Below the pieces are notes generated by a model that did no database searches, had not been told where the DNA came from, and saw nothing but the letters and a program-made list of their open reading frames with translations. DNA of 64,000 nt, from assembly GCA_002633005.1 (NCBI GenBank), contig NMRA01000160.1, positions 64,001 through 128,000 of the forward strand, read 5' to 3'. Origin of the DNA: Phoronis australis. Taxonomy: Eukaryota > Phoronida > Phoronidae. Position numbers and translations under genes: made by a program. Positions 1-13,200 of this stretch are shown here, piece by piece; positions within the stretch are counted from its first letter, which is position 1; every line of letters starts with the position of its first letter.

Positions 1-1097
1 TGGGGGGGGGTTGCAAAAGTCCTGGTCCCTACAAATGAGGCGTAGTTGGCAAGAGCTGATAAAGGAGGTACATGAATTGAAATAGAGGCATCCAATTCCT
101 TCCTCTTCTGCCTTATATTACACGGATGCTCACCTCCTAGGCAGAATGCATGACTCATAAACGGGCCCTTCAGATTTTTGCCGACTTACATCCGTTGACT
201 TTCTGTAGTATTTTAAGTGCGTGCGTACAGTAAGTTGTGACATGGTGACCTGTGATTGTTACCAGGTCGCCTAACACAATCTGCAGCCCTGCTGAGATAA
301 ACGCAGTCACCATACCTAACTCATTGATTCGTCTGTCTAGTTGAGTGTGTCTGTTTTAGTTATTCTAACCGAGCTTCCATCTTGAATAACATTCATCGAG
401 AGAATAAGAAACTGAAGACTGGTACTTTGTTGTATTTGGACTAACAGGCTCTGTATGATTGGTTTCTAGCTGTACTGCTCTCCACTTTCCCTCCCCCTTT
501 TCTCCCCTGCCTCTCCTTTCCCCCNNNNNNNNNNNNNNNNNNNNNNNNNNNNNNNNNNNNNNNNNNNNNNNNNNNNNNNNTTTGTATGTTTATTCATTAC
601 CTTGGTTACAAATTGTTTAGTATAAATGTGGCTCAATAATGTGAGAATTATATGTGAAGGCTGCCATTTGGATGTTTTGTGGTAAACGTATCTCAACTAA
701 TATGAAGTGATATGGACCCACTGACCAAAACTCTGCAAAACAGGAGTTACAGTGTTGGTGGGGAAGTTTCAAAAATCACTGTGATGTATAATTCATGGCA
801 CACTTAAAACAAAAATGAAATAATTATACGGCAACCTGGTGAATATTGAGCACTGCTTCACACAACGGCCCTAAAAACATTCTCACCACATTCCCTCTCT
901 TTCTTTCCATTCAGAAGAGACAGGAGAAAGTGAGTGAGGTTCTCGATAATCTTTCAACAAATATGTGATTCGAAGTTGGGCCTCACAAGTGTGAATATAT
1001 GTAATCCAATAGAAATTAAAAAGCTAAAACACTGCAGGATAATCCTCTGCCTTTCTCAAATTTGTAATACTCAACAATTTTTGTTTTGTTTCTTCAG
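1..1097. other. Intron upstream of first visible exon
   Basis: No exon is visible here. It contains an assembly gap and, at about 840-990, a degenerate patch (CTCACCACATTC, then GATTCGAA) resembling the tRNA-like repeat at 6410-6610. The acceptor TCTTCAG ends at 1097. Confidence 0.6.
525..580. other. Assembly gap (run of N)
   Basis: A run of 56 N follows a C-rich, CT-rich tract. The tract probably stalled sequencing, so the true gap size is unknown. Confidence 0.99.
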
Positions 1098-1264
1098 TTG
1101 AGAAATCTCCCCGTCTGAGCAGTCCTAAGTATGCTCAGATCATCATAGAGTCCAACGATAACGCCAACGGCATCTTGTCTCTGTCAGCGTCTTCTGTCTC
1201 CGTTGCTGAGAACTTCACGGGCAGTTTCATCTTCGTCGTGAGATCGGGTGGTGATTTTGGGGAA
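1098..1264 (+). CDS. ADGRV1: ADGRV1 exon 1 of window: Calx-beta linker and repeat 1 start
   Basis: The exon opens with the last two bases of a codon and reads the tail of a preceding Calx-beta repeat. It then reads the linker SNDNANG and the first strands of repeat 1, ending RSGGDFGE. The donor is GAA|GTAGGT. A competing GT four bases downstream would break the frame into exon 2. Confidence 0.93.
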
Positions 1265-4200
1265 GTAGGTACCATTGTTGATATGTCAAGCAGTTAGTAA
1301 ATTTAAAACTAATTAAGCAATGTGCTGTGATTGTAGTTTGGGAATAAAAACTGATGACTAAAAGTTTCCAAATAGCCATTTGTTTAGCAAAAAGGGTAGC
1401 TCCTGCGACAAAGGCTTGGCCTTTTGTGAAACTATGAAATTGAGTTAGCTGTTTTTGCTTGGACGTAGTCCATGGTCTCCAGAAGTCCTTGATTATATTT
1501 TAGTTTATACTTGTTAAAAATTAAGATTTGCTATTCATTGCTGGTGACAGCAATTGTGTTGGCTGTGTAATTTTGATGCTGAAATAACATAGAGCAGTCA
1601 ATGTGCAGGGTTTGTACGGGTGTCTGAACACCTTGAATACCAGTCAACGGGGAACTATTTTCAAAGTTTTGGAATTACAAATATATCTCAAGTTGTTTGA
1701 ACATTCATTGGGAGTCCCTAACTTTTTGTTCTTCCTTAAAATTATTTAAAATTGCTTGAAAAATACTGACCATATTTTGTTATTGCAAGCACTTAACAAC
1801 TGAAACGCCGCATCGGAAGGACTTACGGTATATGTTTAGGTACGCGGGGACATTGAAAGTCCTTCAAGTTGGCTTTTTGGACAGCAGCTGGTGTACACGC
1901 GCTATTATCATTTAGGACACTCAGACACGTAAATGCTGCTGTTATGTCTAAACTGTTCGATATTCGGCTGTGTTCTCGTAGGTGACTGTCAAATTTGAAG
2001 TGCTGCCCGGCTCCGCCCAGAATCCACTAGATTACAGCTATACTTCCACTGACGTGGTCTTGAGTGACGGAGAGCGGAAGAAGGCGGTACCAGTCAGGAT
2101 AGTTAATGACCTGTTGCCAGAGGGTGAGGAGACGTTCACAGTGAGGCTTGTCAATCAAGTGACTGGAGGGGCGGTGCTCGGCACGACGACCAGTTGTGCT
2201 GTCATCATCCTGCCCTCTGATGACCCCAATGGACTATTTGGTGAGTCCCAATGGACTATTTGGTGAGTCCCAATGGACTATTTGGTGAGTCCCAATGGAC
2301 TATTTGGTGAGTCCCAATGGACTATTTGGTGAGTCCCTGTGCAAATTCTTGCGGCATACATAGTGAATTAACTTGAATTATATACCATTATGCGGCGAGG
2401 TGAAGATCGGATGATTTCTTTTCTCATTTGATTGAGAATGTTAAAATTTTCTTTGCTACATTGCGGGTATTTCTCAAAGCAGGCTCAGACATGGGCTCTT
2501 TCAATTTTTTATCGCACGTACCCAGATGAAGGAATTATGGGACATATCACTTTCGTCTACTGATATCAAGGTGATTCACTGCTCCTACAATATTTCTGCA
2601 TGTCCGTCAAACACATCATTATGTAACTTTAATGTACAGAAATCTTCTAAAGGTAGGCTTGTAGTCTTCTTTTCAGACTGGAAGTTTTTCAGTAGTTTGT
2701 CTGGCTAGAGTTTAGTGAGCTCTTTTCAATGTGATGAAAGGCTTCATGAGTGACTGTTGTTTATTTTCATTCCGTCATAGATTATAGACAATACGCAACT
2801 CCGACATTTTCTTGCGTTGGTATCCTAGAGGAGGCGCCACTCTCCTAAATTACCAATTTCAGCTTCCGGTTGATGTATTGTGACGGGAAACTCCCGCGTC
2901 TATTTTACTGTCCAGTACAACGAAAAACAAATAATACGCTGTTCAAAATTTTCCAATAATAGAATTGTTGGTATTGTGAGTACTTTTCGCACCCGACCAC
3001 ACGACAATTGATCACGGTTAGCAGACGACATGCTTGCGGGAAGTAAAACTTGCTAATTTTGCCAGGTGTTACTAGTGAATAGTGACGTCGTGGCTTATGC
3101 GTAAGATTACTGATTCCGTCCATTGAAAATATCCGGAGTTGGCTGGCCATGTTCTATAGTCTATGACGCCAGCATCAAAATTATATTATATGGATTAATT
3201 CCTTTGTATTGTTTGAGCCAGATTATCACTTCTAATGAAAAGCTCACACGCAACATTTAACATACTACGTACCTTCTCTTCTGAAAATCTGCCTATGCAT
3301 AGAGTGACCAAAACTTACGGTTTCTCTTGTACATGCTTTCAGTCAGTAATTACAACACTGCTTTACTTGAGTCGTATCGCATATTTTAGAATTCTCTGGT
3401 ACTAGCCTGACCATTGATGAGCCAGAGACACCTGGAGGAAGTATTGTCAACATTACTGTGGATCGTAAGGGTGGATTGGATGACGTCGTGGCTGTCAAGT
3501 GGCATGCGACACTCGATGGTAAGCCCAAGGTTCATTTGTTCAATGGAACAAAATCATGTAGCATATTCAGGATATATTTTGATACTTATTGATAAGTCTG
3601 TATTTTGCCAAATATCTACAAATTTCTCGATAAAATCATAATTTGAAATTAGAAAACCTGTAGTATTTGATTTTTAACTTTATGCTAATCAACCGTTAAT
3701 TTGGTCATAGGACCATGTGTTTTAATAAAATTCAGCCAAAAAGAAATGTGCATAGCAAAAAGGTTTCACTACCATTAACCAAGTTTCGCTTGGTGTCTGA
3801 AACATTCAATATGAAATCTCAAAAATGCTGTTAGATATTTTTAATTTATCATTTCATTTCATACAACTTTTGATTTTTAAAAGACGTGTTTTTGATAGCC
3901 CCTCACGTTTAAGTGGAAAATTTTAAAAACAATGTCTAAAAGCATTTTGGAGTACAGTGCATAAAGCACAGTGTCTGACAGTTTCATATGAATCCTGGTT
4001 TGTCATTTCCGAGATGTGATGTTCCAGAATTGGCCAAATTCCAAAATTTTTCTAGGATCTTACATAACCTTAACTGGATACACGTCATTTGAAGACATGC
4101 ACTATACCCGAGATGACAGATTTCATTACGTCATCCAAAATTGCAGATAAATTCTGCCAGAAATTTACAACATTTAATACGTGGCTGCTGATTTCTTCAT

Positions 4201-7200
4201 CGGTTACTAGTAGATGGCGCTGCATGTAAACTACATTCAGTCTCATGGGGAACTCGAAATTCACCAGGTGTCCCAAGTGAAGCACGGGACCTCTCATAGA
4301 AATGCCAGCATTCAGGCAAATCATGTGAATGCCATCATGCTGGTGAAATGTTTTTTGCTCTCAATGTATTCAGATGTCAAAAAGAAGGAACACTTGTTTC
4401 TCAAGACCACCTTGTGGATAACGAGTCGCCCATTATTGGACCATCTTAGATTGAAGTTGCCCTTTTCATGTAAATTATCACTGAATCCTAGTTTTGAGAA
4501 GAGTTCGTTATACTTGAATGTTGATGGTCATGTGAATAAATTGAGACATGCTTTCCAGGTAAGAGCGCCGAAAATGATATCACGCCTGTTGACGGAACTA
4601 TTTACTTCCTGAGTGATGAAGCTCGTCAGAATATCATTGTTACAGTGCGACCGGATGACATAGCTGAAGGTCAAGAGGTGATGTTTTGACAGTTGTATAC
4701 TGTGTGTTTGTATTCAGAAACGACCAAGAGCTTAGAAATATGCTTGGAAGCATTCACAAAGCCAGGTGCCTTTAAGGAACTAAAAATCACGACTGTATGA
4801 ATTGGAGATAATAAAAAATAATTGCAGGTAGTGTGGTATACGTTGTACCAGACGTGTGCAGGTTGCGCATGTGGGCCCATTGCACTAATCACCTGGAACT
4901 ATTTTTGTGCTTTATTAAAAAAAATAGTTAAAACCAAGCTGAAGAGCTAGAACCTGACTCAAGGGTCTAGCAGTGTGGCCCACAGTGGGACTCGAACCCA
5001 AGACCTCGAGTAAAGAATGTGGGCACCAATCACACTAGGCCACACTGCCTCCTGATTTGGAGATGGTCTTAGAATGGAATATGTACATTTAACAGTAAGA
5101 TCATGGAAGATTTATGTTAAGGTAAACATGGTCGTTTTTAGACTGTATAGTTATTATCATCATCATTATCATCATCATCATTATCATCATCATCCAAATG
5201 TCATTGCAGGAAATAAAGATAACGCTGATGTCTGCGACCAAACGTGGCCGTATTGGGCCAAACAATGTTTTCTCACTGTACATCACGCCCAATGATAATC
5301 CTCACGGGGTGGTGCGGTTTCTTCAGCCTCTTTATACATTGACGGAGAACCGTGAGCAAAGTATACAGTACGTCATGTTGACTCGCATGTAAGTAGTATG
5401 TTGTGACTATTGGGGACTTGACATTGTTAGGTTGGCTCTTATGTAAGTCCTACATTGTGACTTTTGGGGACTTGACATTGTTAGGTTGGCTCTTATGTAA
5501 GTCCTACATTGTGACTTTTGAGGACTTGATATTGTTTAGTTGGCTCTCACATAAGTCGTACATTGTGACTTTTGGGAACTTGATGTTGTTAGGTTGGTTC
5601 TTGTGTAAGTCATACATTGTGACTTTTGGGGACTTGGTATTATGATTTTTCAAGGCTGAATGTATTGACTTTAAAATGTCAACACGAATCCTACGTGTTG
5701 GTATCTCCTCCATTTCGATGCTTTTTGTCGCCTGAATTGCTAAGTAACAAAAAGCTTATCTTGCCAAGTTCAGTCTGAAGCAGTAGCAAATTCTCAGTTC
5801 TTTTCAAGACCTGAATTTTCTATTAATCTGAGCATGGAGCAAGTGGAACGGTAATGTTTTACAGCCAAATGTGGTCTAACTAGAAACTTTACTATGGTTG
5901 GGAGGATTGTTTTTTGACTTTTATACCAAGGTTCATTCAAGTGTTATTTTTTCCGTTCAACTTGGGTGTTGGAAATGAATGCTTTCTCATTTTCAAATTC
6001 CATGCCATAACCTCCATCAGACATTCGGTCATTCGTGACAGTGTTAGAATCTGTTGAAAATGAAAAAAGGTCAGTGTTGACTGTTATTTTTGACCTAAGT
6101 TTGTTATATTTTACTGTAATTTCGCTTCCATAGGGGTGGAACAGTGGGTGCACTGCGAGTGACCTTCAGCACCGGCGACCTTGACAAGATTAGCGAGGCT
6201 ACTAGCGGGGGCAAGACTGTGTTTGACTACTTCAATGATCCGGTGCGTGGCAGCCGAGCGTCCAATATTACTGTGGATTTGACGGGACAGGTCAACCCGG
6301 CGCAGGTAAGAAACTCTGAAAAGGTTAATTTTATTTTTTAAATTTAAGGTACCAACTCTCAACAATGGTGAGTGATGCTTTCCGAAAGGGACCTCAACAC
6401 ATACACACCACATTCACTGAACAAGAACCCTCAACACACTTGTACCACGTCAATTCCACGAGGACCCTCAACACATTCTCACCACATTCACCCCTTTTGA
6501 TGCCCTCAAAATAAGGCCGAGCACAAGGCTGTATGAGACTTCAGGCAAACACGAGATTCGAACTCGAGCTTGGCAAGTTTGATTCAGCAGTTGAGGTCAC
6601 TGCAACGAAAGTTTCCTATGAGGTTGTTGATTAGAAAAGGGTTGCCAAGACGTAGCATAGTAGATGATTTTTACTCACAAAGTTTGACAATTATCATTAA
6701 AATTTGAACACTGGTGTGCAGCGTGTTGACAGAATCCACATTTTACTCCAGTACTGAGATCCACACAGCCTGTGGTTTGGGGAAAACAGTTGAGTATGTT
6801 TCAACAAAAACTGTTTTCCTTCCAACAGCATGGTGTTACCTTGCGTTATCTCTTGTAGTACTGTGCAGAGATGTGCCTAAAATCTGAGGCGTGGAAGTCG
6901 TACGAATACAACAGCCGTACCCTATCTTGCAAGATGTTCACGTCAGCTGATGCGAGCAACCTGGACACTACCAACCTAAATGCTCTGTACTACATCAAGG
7001 ATGAAATTAAGGTAATAATTATTGTGAATTACAGTTCAGAATACTTAATATGTTGGTGACAAAGATTATTATCATGATTTTTAATGGTATCATTTCACAA
7101 ATTCCTTTTAAATTAGTTCTTCACTTATTTAGCTCACAATATGGCTGACAAGTGAAATTCCATTTTGTCAATTTCTCCACAAAAACAAAAATCACTACTT

Positions 7201-10200
7201 TCATTCAAGTAACCAGCCTTTGAAAAGTGGAAAAATGGCAAACTTGACAAACTTTTTTGTTTTTGTGAAAAATAAGTGAACAATTATGATGTTATATAGT
7301 TCTGGTCTCATTATTTTGACCGGAATGGCATTTGCTTTGATTTATAAAGTCTTTGTTTGGTTTTGAAAGCAATGAAAATGTCCAAAATCTTGCCCCATTT
7401 TCACAGCAGGCATTTTCTGGAATTTTGATTTGGAGTAACATTTGCTGATATCTTTTAAGAATGTGCTGTTATTTATCCTTATTCCAGGCTCGTAGATTGT
7501 ATGAATCACTGGCCAAGTCTAATATTGACTACATACGATCGACCGATGCGACTATCATCATGGCAGATGGTGCTAGTACTGGCGAGATACCCATAAACGT
7601 CTTGGCAGACAACATACCAGAACTGAATGAGAAGTTCACTGTATGTAATATACTCTATGAGTTGCATTAGACCTTAGTTCCATGGCATCGCTCTAGATTT
7701 TACTTCGCAGAATTTCTTTGCTAAGTCTGTTTGCTTTTTTCTTTCTTCGTTCACACTGTACAGGTCAGGTTTCTTGTCCGGTTTACATGAAATTCAGACA
7801 TAACACATATCTTGCCAGTGGCTCAAGATCAGTAGTTTTTGGGTGAAATCACATGCAAGATGACACTATGGCAGCCATTTTTCACTTCCCTAAGTCATAG
7901 CTCCGTTGTCCTTCGAAGGATATTTCTGAAATTTGGAATTATATCGACTGATCTCGTTAAGAGATATCTGAACTTAAGTCCATTTTATTTGATATCAATT
8001 CATATCAATCTAATAATCATCACTATTGATATCAGTCTGATCATCATTCATAGAAGTCTTTTGACCATTTATCAGTACTTAAGAAATCATATAAATCATC
8101 ACGATTGATGGTAAATCTTGCATGCAAAATTACATCATCCTTTCATAATTCATTTTCCCCTTGTGTAGCACTTTAACTGCCATTGTAAGCTGAGATGTAA
8201 CTTTCACTCCAAGAACCTCATCACCGTTTTTGTACCTCTTCCCCACAAACTCTCATACATTTCGTTCCTCTTACAGCTGAGCCTTTCCAAAGTTGAGCTG
8301 CTGAGCGGACCTCCAACTAATCCTGCTAACAACCCAAAGCTTGGCACTCCCAGTCAGGCGACGGTTGTTATAGCAGCCAACGATGATGCCAACGGAATGT
8401 TCAGGATTTTAAGTCCCATGGTTGCAGGCAGCGTGATCGCCGTGAATGAACAGCAGTCGGTTGTGGAGCTGACTGTGGAAAGGGAAGGTTAGGCATCTTT
8501 TTTTTAAATAAAAGTTTAAGTTTGCAAATGCATGTGGTGCTCGCTGGGAAATCTTTAAGGACAATTATGTTTTGTTGAAAAGGCATTTTAGTTCGAAATC
8601 TTATTACGAAACCCGCGATAACGCGAGTGGGGAATGATGTAGATATATTTATAAACTCATTTACCAACAAATTATCTACTATGATGTGCTTCAAAATTAG
8701 TGAATGATAGAATTCCAGTATACAGGGTGTTACAAAATTTTCACGAAATTGTAGCCAGGATGACAGCAGATTCCTTAGCCCATGTGATATCATACTGGAT
8801 AACGGAATATCCCGGTGGCAGTTATTGTCATGAACAGTCAAAAAGGCAAATTGTCTCCTATTAAACCAATGTAATATAACACACATAGTATCATGACTTA
8901 TTGTCTGTACTAATAATTGTATTGCTTTAGGTGGTAACATAGGCGATGTCTCTGTGACGTGGTCAGTCAATACCAGACTGAGCAGTGCAACTAAGGATGT
9001 CGACTTCACTGCAGATGGTGCTACGCTCAATTTTGCCTCTGGAGAAAATAGAAAAGGTTTAACTTTTTTGATAATACTGTTTCCGCTTCGTTTTAGTTAA
9101 AAATTTCATAAAATGTATTTTAACGCAAGTTAGTTTGGTCGAAATAATACTCCACATTCAACACAAATCCAAATATTTTCAAACTTAATTGAATATATGA
9201 ATTTTTTTATTTTTGGTGGTGCACCACCTCTTAAAATGGCAGTTGACTCATGCATTGCAGGTATTCCTCAACTGGTTCCATAAGTAGTAAGGTTTCCATC
9301 GGAAATTTTAAAAATATAAAAAAATTAATAAAAAATAATGCAAAACCTAATAGGGCTGAAAGTTCTGAAATTTATATATTTTACTGAAAATCTTTCGACT
9401 GACGAAATTCGTCCTGTATTCTAAATTCGTGAACAACGTAAAAGAAAGAGTACTGTTTAAAATGTCTCCCAAGTCCTTCTGAAGCCCACTAGGCCATGCC
9501 TTTTGTGGTTAGCTTGCTCTGCTTAACAAAATCATTGCCATCCCTGCTCAGTGCAGTGATTCCTAAATCTGTTGGTGTAAATTCGCGAATTTGGTACAGT
9601 GAAAATTTAATAACTTTGCTCAAGGTCGGAGCTGTCATCAAATTTTAGAAACAGGCAATATTGGCTGTCTCAATTTTAAGAATTATGATTGACAACAAAC
9701 AGTCATTCACCTCGATGTAACGACTCACTGTGAGAACGTTGTGTCGGTGACAATTTTCAACCATTTTATGAGCTGCCAAGTCTGTTTTCAAATGCTATTG
9801 ATGCAAAACACAGTGTCTGAGAAATATAGTGAATGCCAAAATGTCCCATATCCCCAACTTCAGAATCAAGAAAATCCAATATAGGCTTGACTTTCTATGT
9901 CTCAAACTGTATAGACTGTCGCAAACTTGAGAACATTCAGCATAACTCTTTGCTTAAGCTGGCAAAATTATTTGGGCCATTAAGTTCTGGTCATTACACA
10001 CAGACACGTGTTAAATCTCTTTTGTCAGGCTTTTACAGGGATGGTCAATTTTGGTTTTGCAAAAGGTGGGTTAATTAAAGATACTATGATTCGTTCGGAA
10101 ATGTCTGTTAGTTTCTTTCATTTGGGATTGTTGCATTGCCTGTTCAAGCCATTAAAAGATTACAGTTAAGATGAATACTTTCTGATACATACGACGTGTT

Positions 10201-13200
10201 TCAAAAGAGCCACTAGGGTTATTTTGGAAAAAAATGGTGGAGGTCTTCTCAATTGGTATCTTGCATTGCCAGCTGAAACACTCTCATTCAGCCTTGCTCT
10301 GTGGCAAGAGTGTGGTTTCACTGAGTGCGCAGCTTGGCCACTATAAATCCTGTTCACAGTGATAGACTTGAAACATATTAACCTACGTTTTAAAGACCAA
10401 TGACAAATACTACATCTTGCCTGCAATTTACACATTCTTACCGCACGTGCAAAACGAAACAAATGAGACTCCCATGAAGTTTTTTAGTCTTAATTCTTTC
10501 CTGGCAAGGGCACATACTTTTTCATAAATCTCGATATTCTGGATCTATTTTCACCTTATTGTGTGTTGCAGCTATCACAATTGGTATCAAAGATGACCAA
10601 CTTGCCGAGGTTGACGAAGACATCGTTGTTGTGTTGTCAGACCCGCAAGGTGGTGCTCTACTAAGTGCCGAAAGTAACATCACCATCATAGTGAAGGCCA
10701 ACGACAATGTGGCTGGACTGATCGGCTTTGCACAGAGTTCTATTGTCACGGAAGAAGGTGAAAGCTAATACTGTATTGCATTATACCACATGAAGCTGCT
10801 TAACGTTATCGATTTTGTATTCTTGATAATTATGAAAATTAAATTTCACGCCTTTTCAGTTCAAAAATTGTAAGGTATTGAATGTGCTGCAAATTCTTTT
10901 GAGAGAAAAAATGTCAAAAATATCTTAATTTTGTATTCCGTATGAGTACAATCAAGCACTACTGGAACTGTTTGTCTCTTTTTTAGCAGGTTTTGCTATT
11001 TGTTGCTTCATTGTTAAGTAATTCTGTACTACGCACCATCAGTATTCACCAATAGATTATTTGACCTTGAACTGACCTTGAGCTTTGTTATCTGCACAGG
11101 TGCATCAGTGAACCTAACAGTTACTCGCACAAAATCCTACGTGGGTACGGTGACCGTTCAGTGGACAATCGAACACATCAGTGGACACTCGCCACAACAG
11201 GGCTTCCTGCAATACACGGGATTTCTCACCTTCCTTCCGGTTTGTTGAACTTTTTGGTGATTGATGGCTTGTGGGTAATAGAGATTCTGTTGTCGTGCTG
11301 ATTTGTTTCAGTCTGTATAAATAGTGTTTGATCTTAAAAATTAATGTTAGTTAACCTAGTCTGAAGGATGGACTTAATCTTTGTCAGTGTTGTGAAATGG
11401 TTTTCAAAAGTGCTATTCACAGTCCAACATTACTGTTAAAGTTAGTGTTATTAGCATTATTTTCTAACTGGGTAACTGTATCGATGCTGTTTTAATCAAT
11501 GATGCACTTGACAGGTTGAATTAACGGACTGGTTCACTTCCAGCGTGCACCTGCTATTTTTATCATAATTTTGGATCTAAATTTCTGCATGTTTCACACT
11601 ATTCGCTTTCAAAAATGTATTGCTGGCAAACTAAGTATCAAGTGTGGTTCTCAACTTGATATTCAGTAGTATTGCTTCTCTTAAAAATTATTTCTGCCAT
11701 TGCTCATCATGTACCTGTGTTCATCACCCCTTCAGGTGTTTCATTGTGTAAGGACTAATACCCTCCTGTGGAAGTTTGTGTAAGGGCTAATACCCTCTTG
11801 CAAATGTAACAATCTACCTGTACATATTATCCCACCTAGGGCGACCGCAGTAAAGTGATTCCTCTACAGCTGCTCACTGATGATACACCTGAACTGAACG
11901 AAGAGTACCGAATAAAACTGCACAACTTATCTACTGTTGGTACGTAGTGGTAAAGCAAGTTTATGCTGCTCTTTTAAAACTATGGTGAAAACTCAGGGGA
12001 AAAATGAACTTCACTGCTCCTCTTATTTAAAAATGAACTAAAAATTTTTTGCTTCGATATTTAGCCTGTTTTTGACAAGAACAAAATCCTCAAGTCAACT
12101 TCTTCTGAAAACTAACGATTCTGCTATTTTTGGTTGCCTGTGTAATACAGGACTTGATTGTGATATTAGGGGGGTAGTTGTCTTGGATTGTGAGAAGGAA
12201 TGGTTTAGGAGAGGTGTGAAAGAAGCTTAACACTAATGAATAGTACAGCTGTCATTGAATAGACATGGTGGTCTCAGGTTACCATAATGGTGTGGAACGC
12301 TTGCATCTTCTGGCTAAGACGCTACCTATTGGTCAGACCCATAATAACTTGAGTAGCCAACTTGAAGCTCACGAGATGCCGGTGCAACATCCCTAAGTGT
12401 GAGTTAACAGTTCCAGTATTCGTTTTAAATTCTGTTTTCTCTTCCCATTTATGTTTTGTGTGTTTTCATCCCCAGTTTTTTGTACCCACTTCAGGTGTTC
12501 GTGAATCAGGCGCAGCCGCTGTCAACCCTCAGTCTTATCTGGCAACCATTACCATAAAAGGTAGCAATGAACCGCATGGAGTATTCAGTTTCGCTGCCAG
12601 TTCTCTCAACTTAAGAACTGAAGAGAACAATGCCACAGTCCGTCTGACCATTGACAGAAAGTTTGGTGCCATTGGTAAGTCGTGCCTTAATTCCTTCTTG
12701 ATGGCATAAAACACTGAACTACTCTACAGTTTCACCATCTAGTGTTTGAATACTTTTGATAAATAAATACGGTGACCTAACCTACATGACAAAAGTGATG
12801 GAGCAAATGGCCCCGATTTCCCCATCATTATGTCTGGGTGCAAGTGTAATATCGTTAGAGTTGCAGGTTTTTTTGCCTATCGTGACTGGGAAGTGGAATT
12901 TTGTCCATAATTAACACCAAATTATTGCTTTACCATTTTGTAGTTGTGTTCCATAGCTGCCACTAGACAACACTGTGGGTACTCACAGAAGGTTTTGAAG
13001 GTCTTGAAATACAAAAAAGGACAATTTTGTTGATTATTTTTGTCTGAAATTTGGGATATTTTATCGAAAGAATCATTTCGAAGGAAATGCTCGTTCTCAG
13101 TGATATAATGTTTCTAACAGTTTCCCTATTCTCGTTCAGTGTGAATTTACCTCAGTCATAAGCTAATGTGTAAAGTCTATTGACTTCAGGCTCAGTGCGT

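Noticed and set aside
2219-2338. CRISPR-like array
   Set aside because: The direct repeats are head to tail with no spacers, in an animal gene. The same applies to the 23-, 30-, 54- and 90-bp arrays.
4214-4612. 132-codon plus-strand ORF in intron 3
   Set aside because: It runs into exon 4 in the wrong frame, has no family motif and no phase-compatible acceptor.
4980-5050. True tRNA gene on the minus strand
   Set aside because: A and B boxes are present, but it continues into a SINE body and tail with a target-site duplication, and a second near-identical copy exists.
5403-5645. Plus-strand ORF of repeated LLGWLLCKSYIVTFGD units
   Set aside because: It is the 54-bp intronic repeat read in another frame from exon 5. 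The exon frame stops at once after the donor.
8401-9030. 209-codon minus-strand ORF
   Set aside because: It is antisense to exons 9 and 10 and the short intron between them, with no recognisable domain. The plus-strand exons have splice sites, phase agreement and family similarity.
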